From the NCBI RefSeq assembly GCF_034190915.1, contig NW_026947484.1:79431982-79495981 (forward strand): a stretch of 64,000 nucleotides of DNA. Reading direction: 5' to 3'. The stretch comes from Cavia porcellus (Eukaryota; Chordata; Mammalia; Rodentia; Caviidae). Every line of letters starts with the position of its first letter. Positions within the stretch are counted from its first letter, which is position 1. The notes beneath the pieces are model-generated. The model searched no databases and had not been told where the DNA came from. It was given only the letters and a program-made list of their open reading frames with translations. The translations under genes and the position numbers were made by a program. Positions 11,041 to 22,126 of the stretch are shown one piece after another.

Positions 11041-13971
11041 AGGGACAAAATGCTAAACCTACACAAATATTCAAAATGTATCCTTAGAATCCCTAACTAA
11101 TTTGGTAAAACAAAGAACAGATTATGATGCACATTTTAATTATACGACCTCTCATTCCCTAGTTTTTTGGTTGTTTTGTTTTTTCCAGACAGTGTCCTAA
11201 AAGGTTATAACGACAGAAATGAACTGGGCAAGTTTCAGGGGAGAAAAAGTGTGGACTAAGTACCATCAACTTGGATTTTTAAAAATCCATATTGTATTTA
11301 CATAAATTATGTTGTATTTACATAAACTCAAAATTTAGGATGCAAATGTTATGAAGTTAGAAGAAATAAATTATTGAACAAAAAAATTCTAAATTATAAA
11401 AGTTGATTTTTTGTTAATCCAATTTGTTCAATGGTTTTATATTTATTCTAAAGTCTATTCTATCCTATCAAATGCCTATTCTATAATTTTAAAGATTAGC
11501 ATTAAAAAGTCATATACACTCACTACAATTAGCATTAGTTGAATGTAAATGAAAAGAGAAGCGTGGAGTCTATTAATAAAATAACCTTAATCAAATTGTG
11601 TGAAACAATTTGAAAAGTGGCAGAGATTAAGGGAGGACAACTAATTTCTTTTTAAAAAAGCAACTGTGTTCACTTTTTGATTATAATGATAGGCCTTTTT
11701 CATAAATTGTTCAAAGGAAAAGATAAAGCTACTGTACCATAAAATACAAAAGACCACACAAGAAAACAAAAATAAGTGATTTAACAATAATTAGCCTAAC
11801 TATGAAAATCTGCTCAACTTTTCAAAAATATCCTGGCTGTATTAATATTGCCTGCAGTTTGCAAGTTAAAAGTAAACTTAAAAAAAAAAAAAATCTATCA
11901 TGTTTTCCATAATCATGGCAACCTTTAGCTCTTCTAAATTACTCTGAGCTAGGAATACTAATCTGCCAACTGTACTACTTTTTTTTAAAGACCCATAGTT
12001 ATCTATCCTCCAAAGATTGTTTTTATTTCTTCTCAGTACACACCATACATAGGAAGCAGAGGAAATTATTTCTCTAAAAGTACCCAAAAGCAACATATAA
12101 AAGAATGTGGAACAACTATCCAAAACTGAAAACAACAGAGTCCAGTAATATGTAAGAACTAAAGCAGGATGAATGATGCAAAGGTAACATCTGACCAAAG
12201 AATGTAGGCTAAAGCAAGAAGAGAATGGGTTGGCTAAAAAAAACAGCTAAGTAAAGGCAAGCAGAGCAGAAGAGATCAAATAGAAGAAAGGGGGCAGAAA
12301 CATTATAAAAGTTAACAATGTGTTAGAGAACTAAGAGGAACTGCAGGAAGAAACACTAGGATTCATTTTACAGATACAAAGATGAAGGAAAACACAAACA
12401 TGAAAACCTATATACATAATTTTATATTCATTGACCCCATCCATATTTCTTAGTAAAATGTCCAACAACTTAGGAAAAATTGTTTTAAAAGATTCCATGT
12501 TGTTTTCTACTTATAATGTAAAATTCAAGTAATTAGTAACTTACAGAATCCACTTAATTTTACAAAGATATAATCTGAATACTTTCCAATTCTCATATGA
12601 GAGAATTTTAAATTAAGTTGAAGAGCCTAAAGTACAAAAATCTTTTAATTATTAATAATTTTATTTTTTTCCTCACATTGGACCAAAGAATAAAAACATA
12701 TACACAGAATCGTCAAAAAAGGTTATAAAGTCAAAAACCAACTTATATTATTCCCAGGGCATGTAATAGGTAAATGTACTCACTTCTAAAGAACCTGCTT
12801 AATATCTGTTTATTTATTAGTAAAATGCATTTAATAATTTTAATCTGATCAATAAAAATCTTATCTGAAAGAAAGTTCTAAGCTGGTTATACTAATACTT
12901 AGGATGCTGTCAGGTAATGCTAACCAGAAAGACAGTGGTATAAAAATTAAACCAATGAGTGTGGATATGCCATACTGGAATTACTATTGGAAAGTGCCAT
13001 CTGTTATTCACTCAGTCCTTGACTCTTCAAAGATACCAAGTTGCTATATAATCATAAAATGTGGATTACTTAAAAGAAACTACAGACTATATAGCTACAG
13101 AGGATAACGTATTCAACAACACAATTATGCCTATTCTTTGCAAATTCCAGTTTTTTTGCATTTACATCTTTTCCAAACACTCATCTTTCAAGACAAAACA
13201 CAAAAAAAGCTTTCAAATCAAAGGTCTTCAATAAATGCTACTAAATAGAACTGAGTTCTGATTATTTTTTAATTTCATAATTTTTGAAATATAGTATCAC
13301 ATGATTTAGAGTTGTTAACCAATTACTTGTAAGAAATTCTTTTAGTATCTTACCACAAAAAGGGAAAAAAAATCATTATGAGGGCTATAAATACCTTTCT
13401 CTTGAGAACATTTCCTTATTTTGTTTCTTCAAATTGTTTTAATAACTCTATTAGCAAAGGTCAAAATAGGAGGCTGATGAACAGTCCTTAATAATAAAAT
13501 TTATAAAATAAATGACATAAACTGAAATCTCAATTAAAATGTTATTTTAAAATTTCTAAAATAAAACCCACTTTCACTATTCAACAACTACTATTCGTTT
13601 TTACACATTTAAAAGTTTAAAGATACTGATCAATAATTTTTGAAACGCAAAATTGAAGACACTAAAAAGCCACCTTGAAGTAAATCCTATAAATCCAAGG
13701 AATAATTTCAGTTTGCAATGCATTATAAATGCCACAAACCTCAAATACCTATTCACAATTTATGTTAAAATACATACAAAACTCTTTAAAAAACACAAAA
13801 GCCAATAAAAAAGAGGTAAACATGACCTGCTCAGTGAATACTAGCATATAACCATTTTATACTAAACTCAAAAAACTGTATTTAATTCAAATCAAAATGT
13901 GAGGCTTGCAGTATGATAGCTGCACAACTCAACACCTTACACCCTATGGCTAATAAATTAACAAATTTTTA
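11041..13971. other. AT-rich DNA, nothing recognised
   Basis: The stretch holds an 18-bp perfect palindrome at 11272-11289 with a 20-bp-spaced direct repeat beside it, and a poly-A tract at 11879-11892. The minus-strand frame at 11878-12198 ends in a run of Phe from the A tract and has no recognisable fold. I consider it chance. Confidence 0.45.
11272..11326. repeat. Palindrome plus short direct repeat
   Basis: TGGATTTTTAAAAATCCA (11272-11289) is a perfect 18-bp inverted repeat. It is followed by TTGTATTTACATAAA at 11292 and again at 11312. No function is known to me. It could be random in such AT-rich DNA or the end of a decayed transposon. Confidence 0.8.
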
Positions 13972-14084
13972 GTCTAGGGTCATACCACCCTGAACCAGTT
14001 CTCATCTGACCTCACCCACCAGCTCTCATCTGACCTCAGAAGTTACGCAGGATCGGGCCTGGTTAGTCCCTCGATGGGAGAAAC
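13972..14084 (+). pseudogene. 5S rRNA pseudogene, retroposed
   Basis: The sequence follows 5S rRNA from its first bases: GTCTAGGGTCATACCACCCTGAA, then TCTCATCTGACCTCAGAAG, then CGCAGGATCGGGCCTGGTTAG and CGATGGGAG. It stops after about the first 90 positions of the RNA, so the 3' end is missing. The part around CATCTGACCTCA is duplicated with a 24-bp period (14001 and 14025). The copy is flanked by direct repeats TAACAAATTT (13959-13968 and 14085-14094), which fit a target-site duplication from LINE-mediated insertion. It is not a functional 5S gene. Confidence 0.9.
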
Positions 14085-14094
14085 TAACAAATTT

Positions 14095-15787
14095 GTATTT
14101 CATGATTTTTTCTTTTTCACTCATCCTCCAACCTTAGGGGAGATGACACAACATGCAACACAAAGCAATATACTAACACTCTGAGTTCTAACTCTCGGCT
14201 TGTGCTGAAGTTTTTTCCCCCACAAGTAAAAAGTGAAAGGAGCACTGTAATAATCAGATAATTGAGGGGTAAAAAGTTATGTCCGAAACAAGATTAACCA
14301 TGAGTTGTTAACTATGAAAGCAGAGTAAAGATGAGAATTTGATTCATTTTTTCATCAGACTGCTCTGTTGCTGCAGTGTGTTTAAATCTGTCCTGACAAA
14401 AAAAAAGGTGGGGATTAAGAGAATGAACTCAACACTCTCCAAAGTCTCTTATACTTCTCAATTTTTTTTCACAAACATGATTGTGGTATACATTAGTGGT
14501 ACTAAATTTGGCTTCTTTAATTATTTATTTAATGTTTAAAATAACAAGCTATTTACATCCCAGAGACTCTGTTCCACAAGTGGCTAAAATATGTGTACAG
14601 CTGACTCACTTCAGATACAAATGTCTGTGCAAATTTGCAAGTAAAATATTCAATAGGCCTTTAACAGTGGAAATCAAGATTAAAAATTAGTGCTGTATAT
14701 ATGGTTATGACACTTAAAACAGAGAAAGGTAGTGTTTTCTTTTAAGGTTCCACAGAAATTTTTACTTCTCTAACTTAAATACATATTTTATATTAATTAT
14801 ATCTGTCCCACTTTTGAAATTTTTCAATATAGTACAACAGCCTCAAATGTGAAACTTTGTATTTCACAGCAGATTATGGGCAAATAATACTGGATATTTG
14901 AGACAAATTAAAATGGAAAATATGATTTTGACATTAGTATACTGAATATTCCATTCTAAAAATATCACTAAGACAATGTATTTGTCAAAATAACTATTTA
15001 AGACAATTTACCTCCATTAGCAACTTTTATTTATCTAAATAACCCTTTATGTCTTTCTACATATACAAAATTTTTTAAGTAAGTTAAAGTCAAAAACTGT
15101 AGTTAAGGTTGACTACATAATATTTATGCTATATAAACAATGATTCTAATTTCGCATCTTCTGAGACACGGAAGAGTAATTTTATAATACAAGTTATATG
15201 CAAAGATTCCATCTGCAATTTAAATTAGCCATAAGCAAACAGAGAGTATAAACAATCAAATTGTAGTCTGGCTTATTCTAATTTTTACCTGTCAATTAAT
15301 TATTATCCTTGTGCTTAATACTTCAAATATAAAATCTGCTCACTTGTTAGGATTATGTTCTAGTAACAGTCATAACTTACATAAGAACCTCCAACTTCAA
15401 AGCAGGTAGTGTGGACTTGAAGGATATAATTTTGAAAGTCCCTCAATCTGCCTGTTTCCTTATAGAAAATCATTGATCTCATCAACACATCTCACAAAAC
15501 AAATACACACACAAGCAATATATTCAGAGAAAGGCATACAAAAATGACAAAAGGGGGAAAAGAATAAAGCAGAAAACTGCTATGTAAGGACCACCGTGAG
15601 GGGAAAGATAGGATTTCCTATTATAGAAGGAATGCTAGCATCAAAAGTATCAGTATTGTATTTAAATATACAAAAATTCACCTCCATGTCTTTGCGGAAA
15701 TATTATCTTCTCTACAGACTTTTTAATCACCCTATTTAAAACTGCAACTTTATCTACTCCCATCACCTAGCTTCTCTACCCTCTTTT
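14095..15787. other. AT-rich DNA, nothing recognised
   Basis: I see no gene or clear repeat. The overlapping short plus-strand frames at 14339-14690 look like chance. Confidence 0.45.
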
Positions 15788-15972
15788 TTTTCCACAGCAT
15801 TTATAACAATATTATAATGCATACTAAATTATTCTCCCTCTTTCTTCCTCAACTGTCTGAACACGAGCTCCTTGAGCAGAGTCTTAATCAGTTTTGTTCA
15901 TTGTTGTGGCTTCTACCATAGCTCACTTCTTGGCACATACTGTATGGGCTCAACAAAAGAATGAATGAACAT
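15788..15972 (+). mobile_element. L2 LINE 3' end
   Basis: This reads as a diverged L2 3' end in sense orientation: GAACACGAGCTCCTTGAGCAGAG, GTTTTGTTCATTGTTGTGGC, CTTGGCACATACTGTATGGGCTCAACAAAAGAATGAATGAA. The 'CTGGCACATAGTAGG.GCTCAATAAA...GAATGAATGAA' arrangement is diagnostic of L2. Confidence 0.8.
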
Positions 15973-16129
15973 AAAAAGTGAAAATGATCACATATACTTA
16001 AACTTATTATGGAAATTGAAGAGCACCTCCGGAGTCTGCAAAGTTAAAAGTGACTTCAAAATTGCTAGTAAATTTAGCAAACTTAGTACTTTAAGAAATG
16101 GTACAAAATGAAAATACACTTACTAAAAA

Positions 16130-16500
16130 CAGTCATGTGTAGGTATAGATATATATATATATACCATAATTTATTTCAGTTGGTGGCCTATTGTTGATTA
16201 TTCCATTTTTCTGGCTTTTCACTGTTATGACTATGCTATGTCTATTTAATTTATATTTCTTTTAAAATTTGCTTATGTCCTTTGCCATTTTTACTTTCTG
16301 AGGTAGTTTTAGAATTTTCTTATCTATAACATCATGTAATATATGAAGAAATTTTTGCTTTGGTCATCAGACAAAAGTATTTTTTAGTTGACCTTTTAGC
16401 TTCACTTATGGGGCCTTTCAAAGAAGTCAGTATTTTGTATGTAGTCAAATTAATTATTTCCTTGCTTTATAATTTCTGCTCTTTGTATCATGCTGTCCCT
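16130..16500 (-). mobile_element. Old LINE fragment, probably L1 3' region
   Basis: In antisense it resembles the L1 3' region: ACCATAATTTATTTCAGTTGG, then TTGATTATTCCATTTTTCTGG and GTTATGACTATGCTATG, then TTTTGCTTTGGTCATCAG. It is preceded by a short (AT)n run. It is strongly diverged, so family assignment is tentative. Confidence 0.4.
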
Positions 16501-17544
16501 AGTTTGTATAAATGTTAATCTTTAATATCCTAATTTCCTAATAAACAAATAAATATAAAAAGGTTACATGGGTTTATGGAAGACAGAGCCCTATGAAAAC
16601 AAAACATTTCCAGGATAAAGTGTCTGTAGTGGATGCCAAACCAGATAATATGACCTTTTTATAGTGTAACTCTAACTGAAATGTCACAAATATAGCCAGA
16701 GATCTGATTACTGTAGAAATTCCATTCTTGTATCACCAGTTATGTTGGCATAAACCTAGAAATACTGATCCTGGACTTTTAACATCCCAGTGAGTATAGT
16801 GAAGTTAGGTTGCAAAAAGAAAAAATACAAGAGCTCTGGACTATTCAAATATCCCCAAAAAGTGAAGTTTTCTTAACATCCCAATGTCTTCCATGATAAG
16901 CAGCAGTAGCAATTCTGATCCTTACTGCATCTTAAAAAAAAAAAAAAGAACGTACTAGATTGGATAAGGTAGTCCTCTAACTTAACGCTAAAAAGATCCT
17001 ATGCAAATCACAAAATTCACACAGATAAACAAACAGGGACAAGTGAAACTCATATATAGTACACAGGTTATATATCGTCTCTTGAAAAGAGGAAAGGAAA
17101 CTTTTACTGGTGTCAACCCATATGTACTACTACCTAGATGCTCCTCTATATTAAACAAAATATATAAAAGTCATTAATCCTTGGAGTTAAATGTTTTAAA
17201 TAAAAGAAAATAAATCCAATGCCAATAATAAAACTGTGGTGTTGTAATGGTCATTACAAAACTACAAAATACTTAAAAATGTTTTCTTTAATTAAATTAT
17301 AAGGCTAGTGAAGAATTATTCACTAATTACTTCTAATAAGAAAGTAGATTTATGCTGAGTTGAAAAATCTATTACATACACTTCTGCCCTCACAAAGCTT
17401 ACAATTTGAAGAGACTAAACATTTAACAATAAACAAAAATCTTAATAACTTCCAGTCAGTAGCAGAGATAATTTAAGAAAATAATTAGAAGTGCAGGAAC
17501 CAAGTTAGAGAACCACTCCAACTTCTCCTAATACCTTTAAGCTA
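16501..17544. other. AT-rich DNA, nothing recognised
   Basis: There is a poly-A tract near 16933. No gene or clear repeat is seen. Confidence 0.4.
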
Positions 17545-17605
17545 GTTTCCCAGGGCTTCACACATGCTAGGCTAGCACTCTTTCATTGAGTTACATCCTC
17601 TGCAA
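17545..17605 (-). mobile_element. ID SINE fragment
   Basis: The reverse complement reads GATGTAACTCAATGAAAGAG, then CTAGCCTAGCATGTGTGAAG and CCCTGGG. This is a diverged ID (tRNA-Ala-derived) core with box A and box B spacing intact. Confidence 0.7.
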
Positions 17606-17734
17606 GAAAACTAATGTTGGCAGACAGAAATTCACATAGGACGGAAAACATATTCTAAGTAGAAAAAAAAAAAAATGAGAACCAAGAGTTACAGAAATGA
17701 TACAATGATTTCTGGCAACTATATAAAATAGTAA

Positions 17735-17965
17735 TAGCAATTACTGAGCCGTTACATGAGGTGCATCACTGCTTTTGCCTATGTCATACAATGTGATCTT
17801 TGAAACATTCTTCTTTAAGGCTGATTTTACTGGTCCTGTTTTACAGAGCTTAAGTATTCTGTCCTGGTAAAACTTCCAGGCTGTAACAGAGCTGGAATCT
17901 AAACTCATGAATTTTAAAGTTCATGCTCTTAACCAATACACAATACCACAAGCCTGGCTGGCCAG
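17735..17965 (-). mobile_element. MIR SINE
   Basis: The MIR layout is visible in antisense: GGCTGTAACAGAGCTGGAATC, then TAAACTCATGAATTTTAAAG, then TTCATGCTCTTAACCAATACAC. The last word is the reversed tRNA-related part of MIR. Confidence 0.75.
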
Positions 17966-18596
17966 AAATAAAGAGTTATGGAGTAAAGTGACAGAGTTTA
18001 GATTTTAAAATGGACATGAAAGTAGCCTTCCAAATGGTATATGCTAAGTAGTTTTGTGACATAGTATGACACTAAACATTTCTTAAATGATTCTGAACAG
18101 GAAATGAAGAATTCTGGAAAGTTCTGACCTAGAGAAACATAAAACTCTTAAGGGTTCATTTTTAAAACCTAAAAACCTTCTTTTTAGATTGTTACTCCAA
18201 AATAAAATAATTTACACAAAAATTATGGATTATAACATTTTAAAATACTAACATTCCACTCTACATTTAAGATTCTTCCTCATTATGTCCAGTAAGTACA
18301 GCAGTCTAGAATTGTTACTCTAATAACTGAATCACTATATCCAAATCTGAATTTAGGCACCGAAAGTAGTTAGCACATTCTGTTCATCTGAAATACAAGT
18401 TCAACATTTGTATTTTCTGTTCTGTTTTAAGGGATAGTATGTATATCAGCACATCAGAAATACAGTTAAATTTAAATCACATGATGCCTCCCGCATCCAT
18501 TATGATTAATAGAAAGCAAAAGCAATGTAAAAGATTATATATTCTGAGCTTACTAATTCACATAAAACAGTAACACTTTTTTTTTTAAAGAAAAAT
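17966..18596. other. AT-rich DNA, nothing recognised
   Basis: No gene, RNA or repeat family was recognised. Confidence 0.4.
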
Positions 18597-18805
18597 GATG
18601 AGGTGTAGTGGTTTACACCTAGAAATCCAACTACTCAGAAGGCTGAGCCATGAGTCTCTGAGTTCAAGGCCAGTCTGGACACTTCAACAAGACACTGTCT
18701 CAAAATAAAAAGAGCTGGGCATGTAACTGTGTGATAATTCACTTGTTTACCATGTGTGAAAACCTGAGTTCAGTCTCTCCAACAATACACACGTGAGAGA
18801 GCAAG
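18597..18805 (+). mobile_element. B1-dID dimeric SINE
   Basis: The B1 half reads GAGGTGTAGTGGTTTACACC, AGGCTGAGCCATGAG, GAGTTCAAGGCCAGTCTGGAC, GACACTGTCTCAAAATAAAA. The ID half follows with GAGCTGGGCATGTAACTGTG and GAAAACCTGAGTTCAGTCTC. A GAGAGAG-rich tail trails to about 18840. Confidence 0.8.
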
Positions 18806-18840
18806 AGTAACAGAGCCAGAAAGAGAGGAAGGGAGAAAGA

Positions 18841-19663
18841 ACAAGCCAATAAATAAAAATAACTTGTAGGCAAAAGTGCAAGAGCTACCTAATATTTCAT
18901 CATACCATTGTTTATCATATCTCCATTTTTATTGAAGGTGAGGATAAATCCAATGGGAACAGTCTTACAAGAAGGTTTGTCTGTGGGGATTTACCTTGTT
19001 AAGGACAAATGACAAATGGGTTCCCCCAAAGGAAACTTACTCCTGTTTTATATAAATACATCTTTTTAGATTTGGCACCACAAATAATACTGAAGAAAGC
19101 ATCACATTATGCTGGCAAATTCAACTGTCATTATTTCTGTGTCTCACAGACAAATTGTTTTAAAAAATTTAACAGTTTTAGCATTCAAACAGTTCGTCCC
19201 TACCATGGAAAGAATACCAGAATTAAGTCTAAATGGGAACTCACTGATTTACTTCCAACACACACCTACAGGCGCATACACACACACACCAAAAATCTTA
19301 ATACATAATTATTTCTTTGAACCACATAGCCTCATAGTACTACAAATCTGTAAATAAATCTTTCCCAAAACTCAAATTAAGAACACTAAGTCATACAATA
19401 GCATGGTTGCTGTTATTGCTCCTAGTTGCTACGGAATGAACGACAGTCCATTCACATATTTAGTCTGTTGGAGCATTCATACTCAACAGTGCTGCAACAC
19501 CTTCAAAACCCAAGTAGGCAAGTCTCAGCTTGTATCACCTGTATCAGCTGCGATTATTTCATTTTTGCTCCAGAGAGTAATCTACAGAACAAATGCTTCC
19601 GTTTTTTAAAAATAAGTGAATTTTTACAATTGCCATAATTGTAAGAATTAGTCTTTACAAACA
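18841..19663. other. No gene recognised; two overlapping short frames
   Basis: Plus-strand frames at 19009-19308 (99 codons) and 19403-19609 lack recognisable domains and a Kozak or splice context. I regard them as chance. A short (CA)n tract is near 19275. Confidence 0.4.
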
Positions 19664-19715
19664 GTAACGGGGGATTGGGGACATATCTCAGTGGTAGAGT
19701 GCAGCGTTCAATTCC

Positions 19716-19748
<33 letters not shown>
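19664..19748 (+). mobile_element. ID SINE ending in a (CA)n microsatellite
   Basis: GGGGGATTGGGGACATATCTC AGTGGTAGAGTG is the ID box A region. It is followed by a shortened middle and GTTCAATTCCTAAC (box B). A (CA)n tract (19719-19748) has replaced or grown from the A-rich tail, a common fate of rodent SINE tails. Confidence 0.85.
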
Positions 19749-19754
<6 letters not shown>

Positions 19755-22044
19755 TGTATATGCCAGCCCTCGGAATTATGTACACTGAAACACTGATTAT
19801 AACATGTATCAGTCACACCCAGTAATACAGGGATAAAAATATTTTTTATTTCATTAAAAATAAAAATATAGCAAGTATGGCATTTCCCCTCAGTATAAAA
19901 GCCTGTTTATGGTTTTGGAAAGTAATTTAAAATTTTATTACTACATTGTCTCTAAAACAACAATAACATATATACCAAATATTAGTTGGAAATAATATAA
20001 AATATTCAAACTCTGAACACAGAATTATAAAACTTTAATACTTTCTCTAGAAAAATTTGATCAAAATTATAAAGTAACAAGTATGTTAAGTACTAAAAGA
20101 AGCACATTCACATTGTTGCTGTTTAAGAAAAGTTTTGCATTAGCTATAAGACAAAGCCATTTGTGCCATTTGAAAGGATGTGTAACCCTACTAATACACC
20201 TGTTCAATGCTAATATCTCTTCTGTTGCCTTCTGGCTATAACTATGTGGTTAGGGTTGGCTGTGCTGGGCCAGGTATAGCTAAGGGGCAAATGAAAACAG
20301 TAGTAGAATAGGAAATCTTAGAGGAAGAAAGGCTGAAATTGAGCAATTAAGGAAAGTAAACATACAGTTGACTGCGCCAGAACCAAAAGCTTAGATGCTA
20401 TGCAAATAAGGGTGTGTTCTAAAATATAGGTCAATATTTGGATAAAGCTCTCCTTTACTTATGAATACAAGCATATAGCATCAAAAGTACAGAAAATATT
20501 ACATGGAATGTAAAATTTTAAAGACCAAATAAATTCTTAGTTTTAAGAATAAGTTAAAAAAAAAGAAAAAGTTAATACAAATAATGGTTACGTTGACATT
20601 GTATTAAATTCACAACAAAACTTCTATAAATGTTACTGAAATTAACATATTCCATGATCTTTTATTTTGCAGGGTTGCATTTATGTTTTTTTCAAACACT
20701 GTTTAGTGCATTAAACTTTATACTGGTGTTTTCTTCCTATATTAACTCTTGTATCTTATGGAAAACATGAAAAATCTGATACACAAGATCACTTAACATA
20801 GATATTTTCCAATGACAAAAAAAAAAAAAATTAGTGACCCTCTCAGGGGAAAAAATGGTTGTTTTGGGATAAGATCATTTAATTAGAGTATAGCTTTAAA
20901 GATACTAAATTCAAACATATTAAACTGCGTTTCAATATCAGATTAGTGTATCAGCTCTTGGATATTCTTCCTTTATGTCTTATTACAAACAGACTATGTC
21001 CCACTAACTGAACAGCTAACTGAAGGGAACGTTCCAGAATTGATTTTCATCCTCAAATTACAATAGCTCTTAACTTTTTACTCAAACTTATCTACAAAGA
21101 AAAGACAGATAAAAGATTAATTCCATTTAACCTATGAATTATAGTCAAGAAGTTTTGTTGTTGTTGCTGTTGCTGTGTTTTTTAACTATGTCCTGTAGAC
21201 ATAGGTTTCTGTTCTTATCTTTGTGCTTACTCCTTTTTTGTATAAATGTGATTCTAAAGAGAGAAGTTTGGATTACTGAACAAAACACACGACCAGGAAG
21301 CGATAACAAAATTTACACTTTAATACAATACTGACAGGATAGAGTATCAATATCAGTCACCTTTACATATTTTGTCCTGAATATAAAGTAAGCATTGTTT
21401 CCAATCTACACTGAAGAATTTGTTCTTAATCTAAGAGTTTAATATTCACTGGCTTCCCAAATATAGACTGCTTCACATATCAGATAAACAAATCAGATAT
21501 CCCAAATAAATACTTCATTATGTCTATTTTGTGTATTAACAGTGTATTATTTTGTGATAAGTGATAACAAGACCCTGATGTAACATATCAATTCATTTTC
21601 TTATCTATACATACCATCTAGAAATAAGTTCAGAAAATAAGTCAAAGATCCCATAGCATTATTACAAATATTACCAAAAAAAAACTAGGCCATAAAGAAT
21701 TGTGCAATGTTTTCTTCAGCTAAAATCATTAGATGTTTTAAAAAAGATTGTTTATTCAAGAAATTATTTCAACATTCACACAATGATTGATCTTCTTTTA
21801 TTTTTAAATTCTAAATTTTCTATTAATTTCACCCAATTCCATTTTTAGTATCCATTATCCTTTTTTTCCCCAATCAAATTGCATTGATATATTTATCTCT
21901 ATTTTTAATCCTTATAGATTCTCAAGTATCATTCTGTAGCCTTCTACAATCTCGAATCTTTAGAAATATATCCATATAGCTTAGGAAATGCAAGGTTGCA
22001 AATAATGTCTCACTTTTCTTCTCCCTGTCTCAAACATCTTCAAA
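19749..22044. other. AT-rich DNA, nothing recognised
   Basis: The stretch contains A tracts (20815-20831), a GTTGTTGTTGCTGTTGCTG stretch near 21157 and no supported gene. The block at 20215-20330 is slightly GC-richer and unassigned. Confidence 0.4.
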
Positions 22045-22126
22045 AAAAATTTTAACATCTGGAGATGCTAGCAAAGGCCCAGAGTTCAATCCCAGTACTA
22101 AAGAAAAACAAGAAAAAAAAAAAAAC
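22045..22126 (+). mobile_element. ID SINE fragment
   Basis: GCTAGCAAAGGCCCAGAGTTC AATCCCAGTAC followed by an A-rich tail matches the 3' half of an ID element. The box A part is lost or diverged. Confidence 0.6.

Noticed and set aside
11878..12198. 106-codon minus-strand frame as a coding exon
   Set aside because: It ends in poly-Phe from an A tract, shows no domain and has no convincing splice sites. It is within the chance range for this length.
13972..14084. Functional 5S rRNA gene
   Set aside because: The 3' end is missing, an internal duplication disrupts the fold, there is no Pol III T-run terminator at the right place, and TSDs show retroposition.
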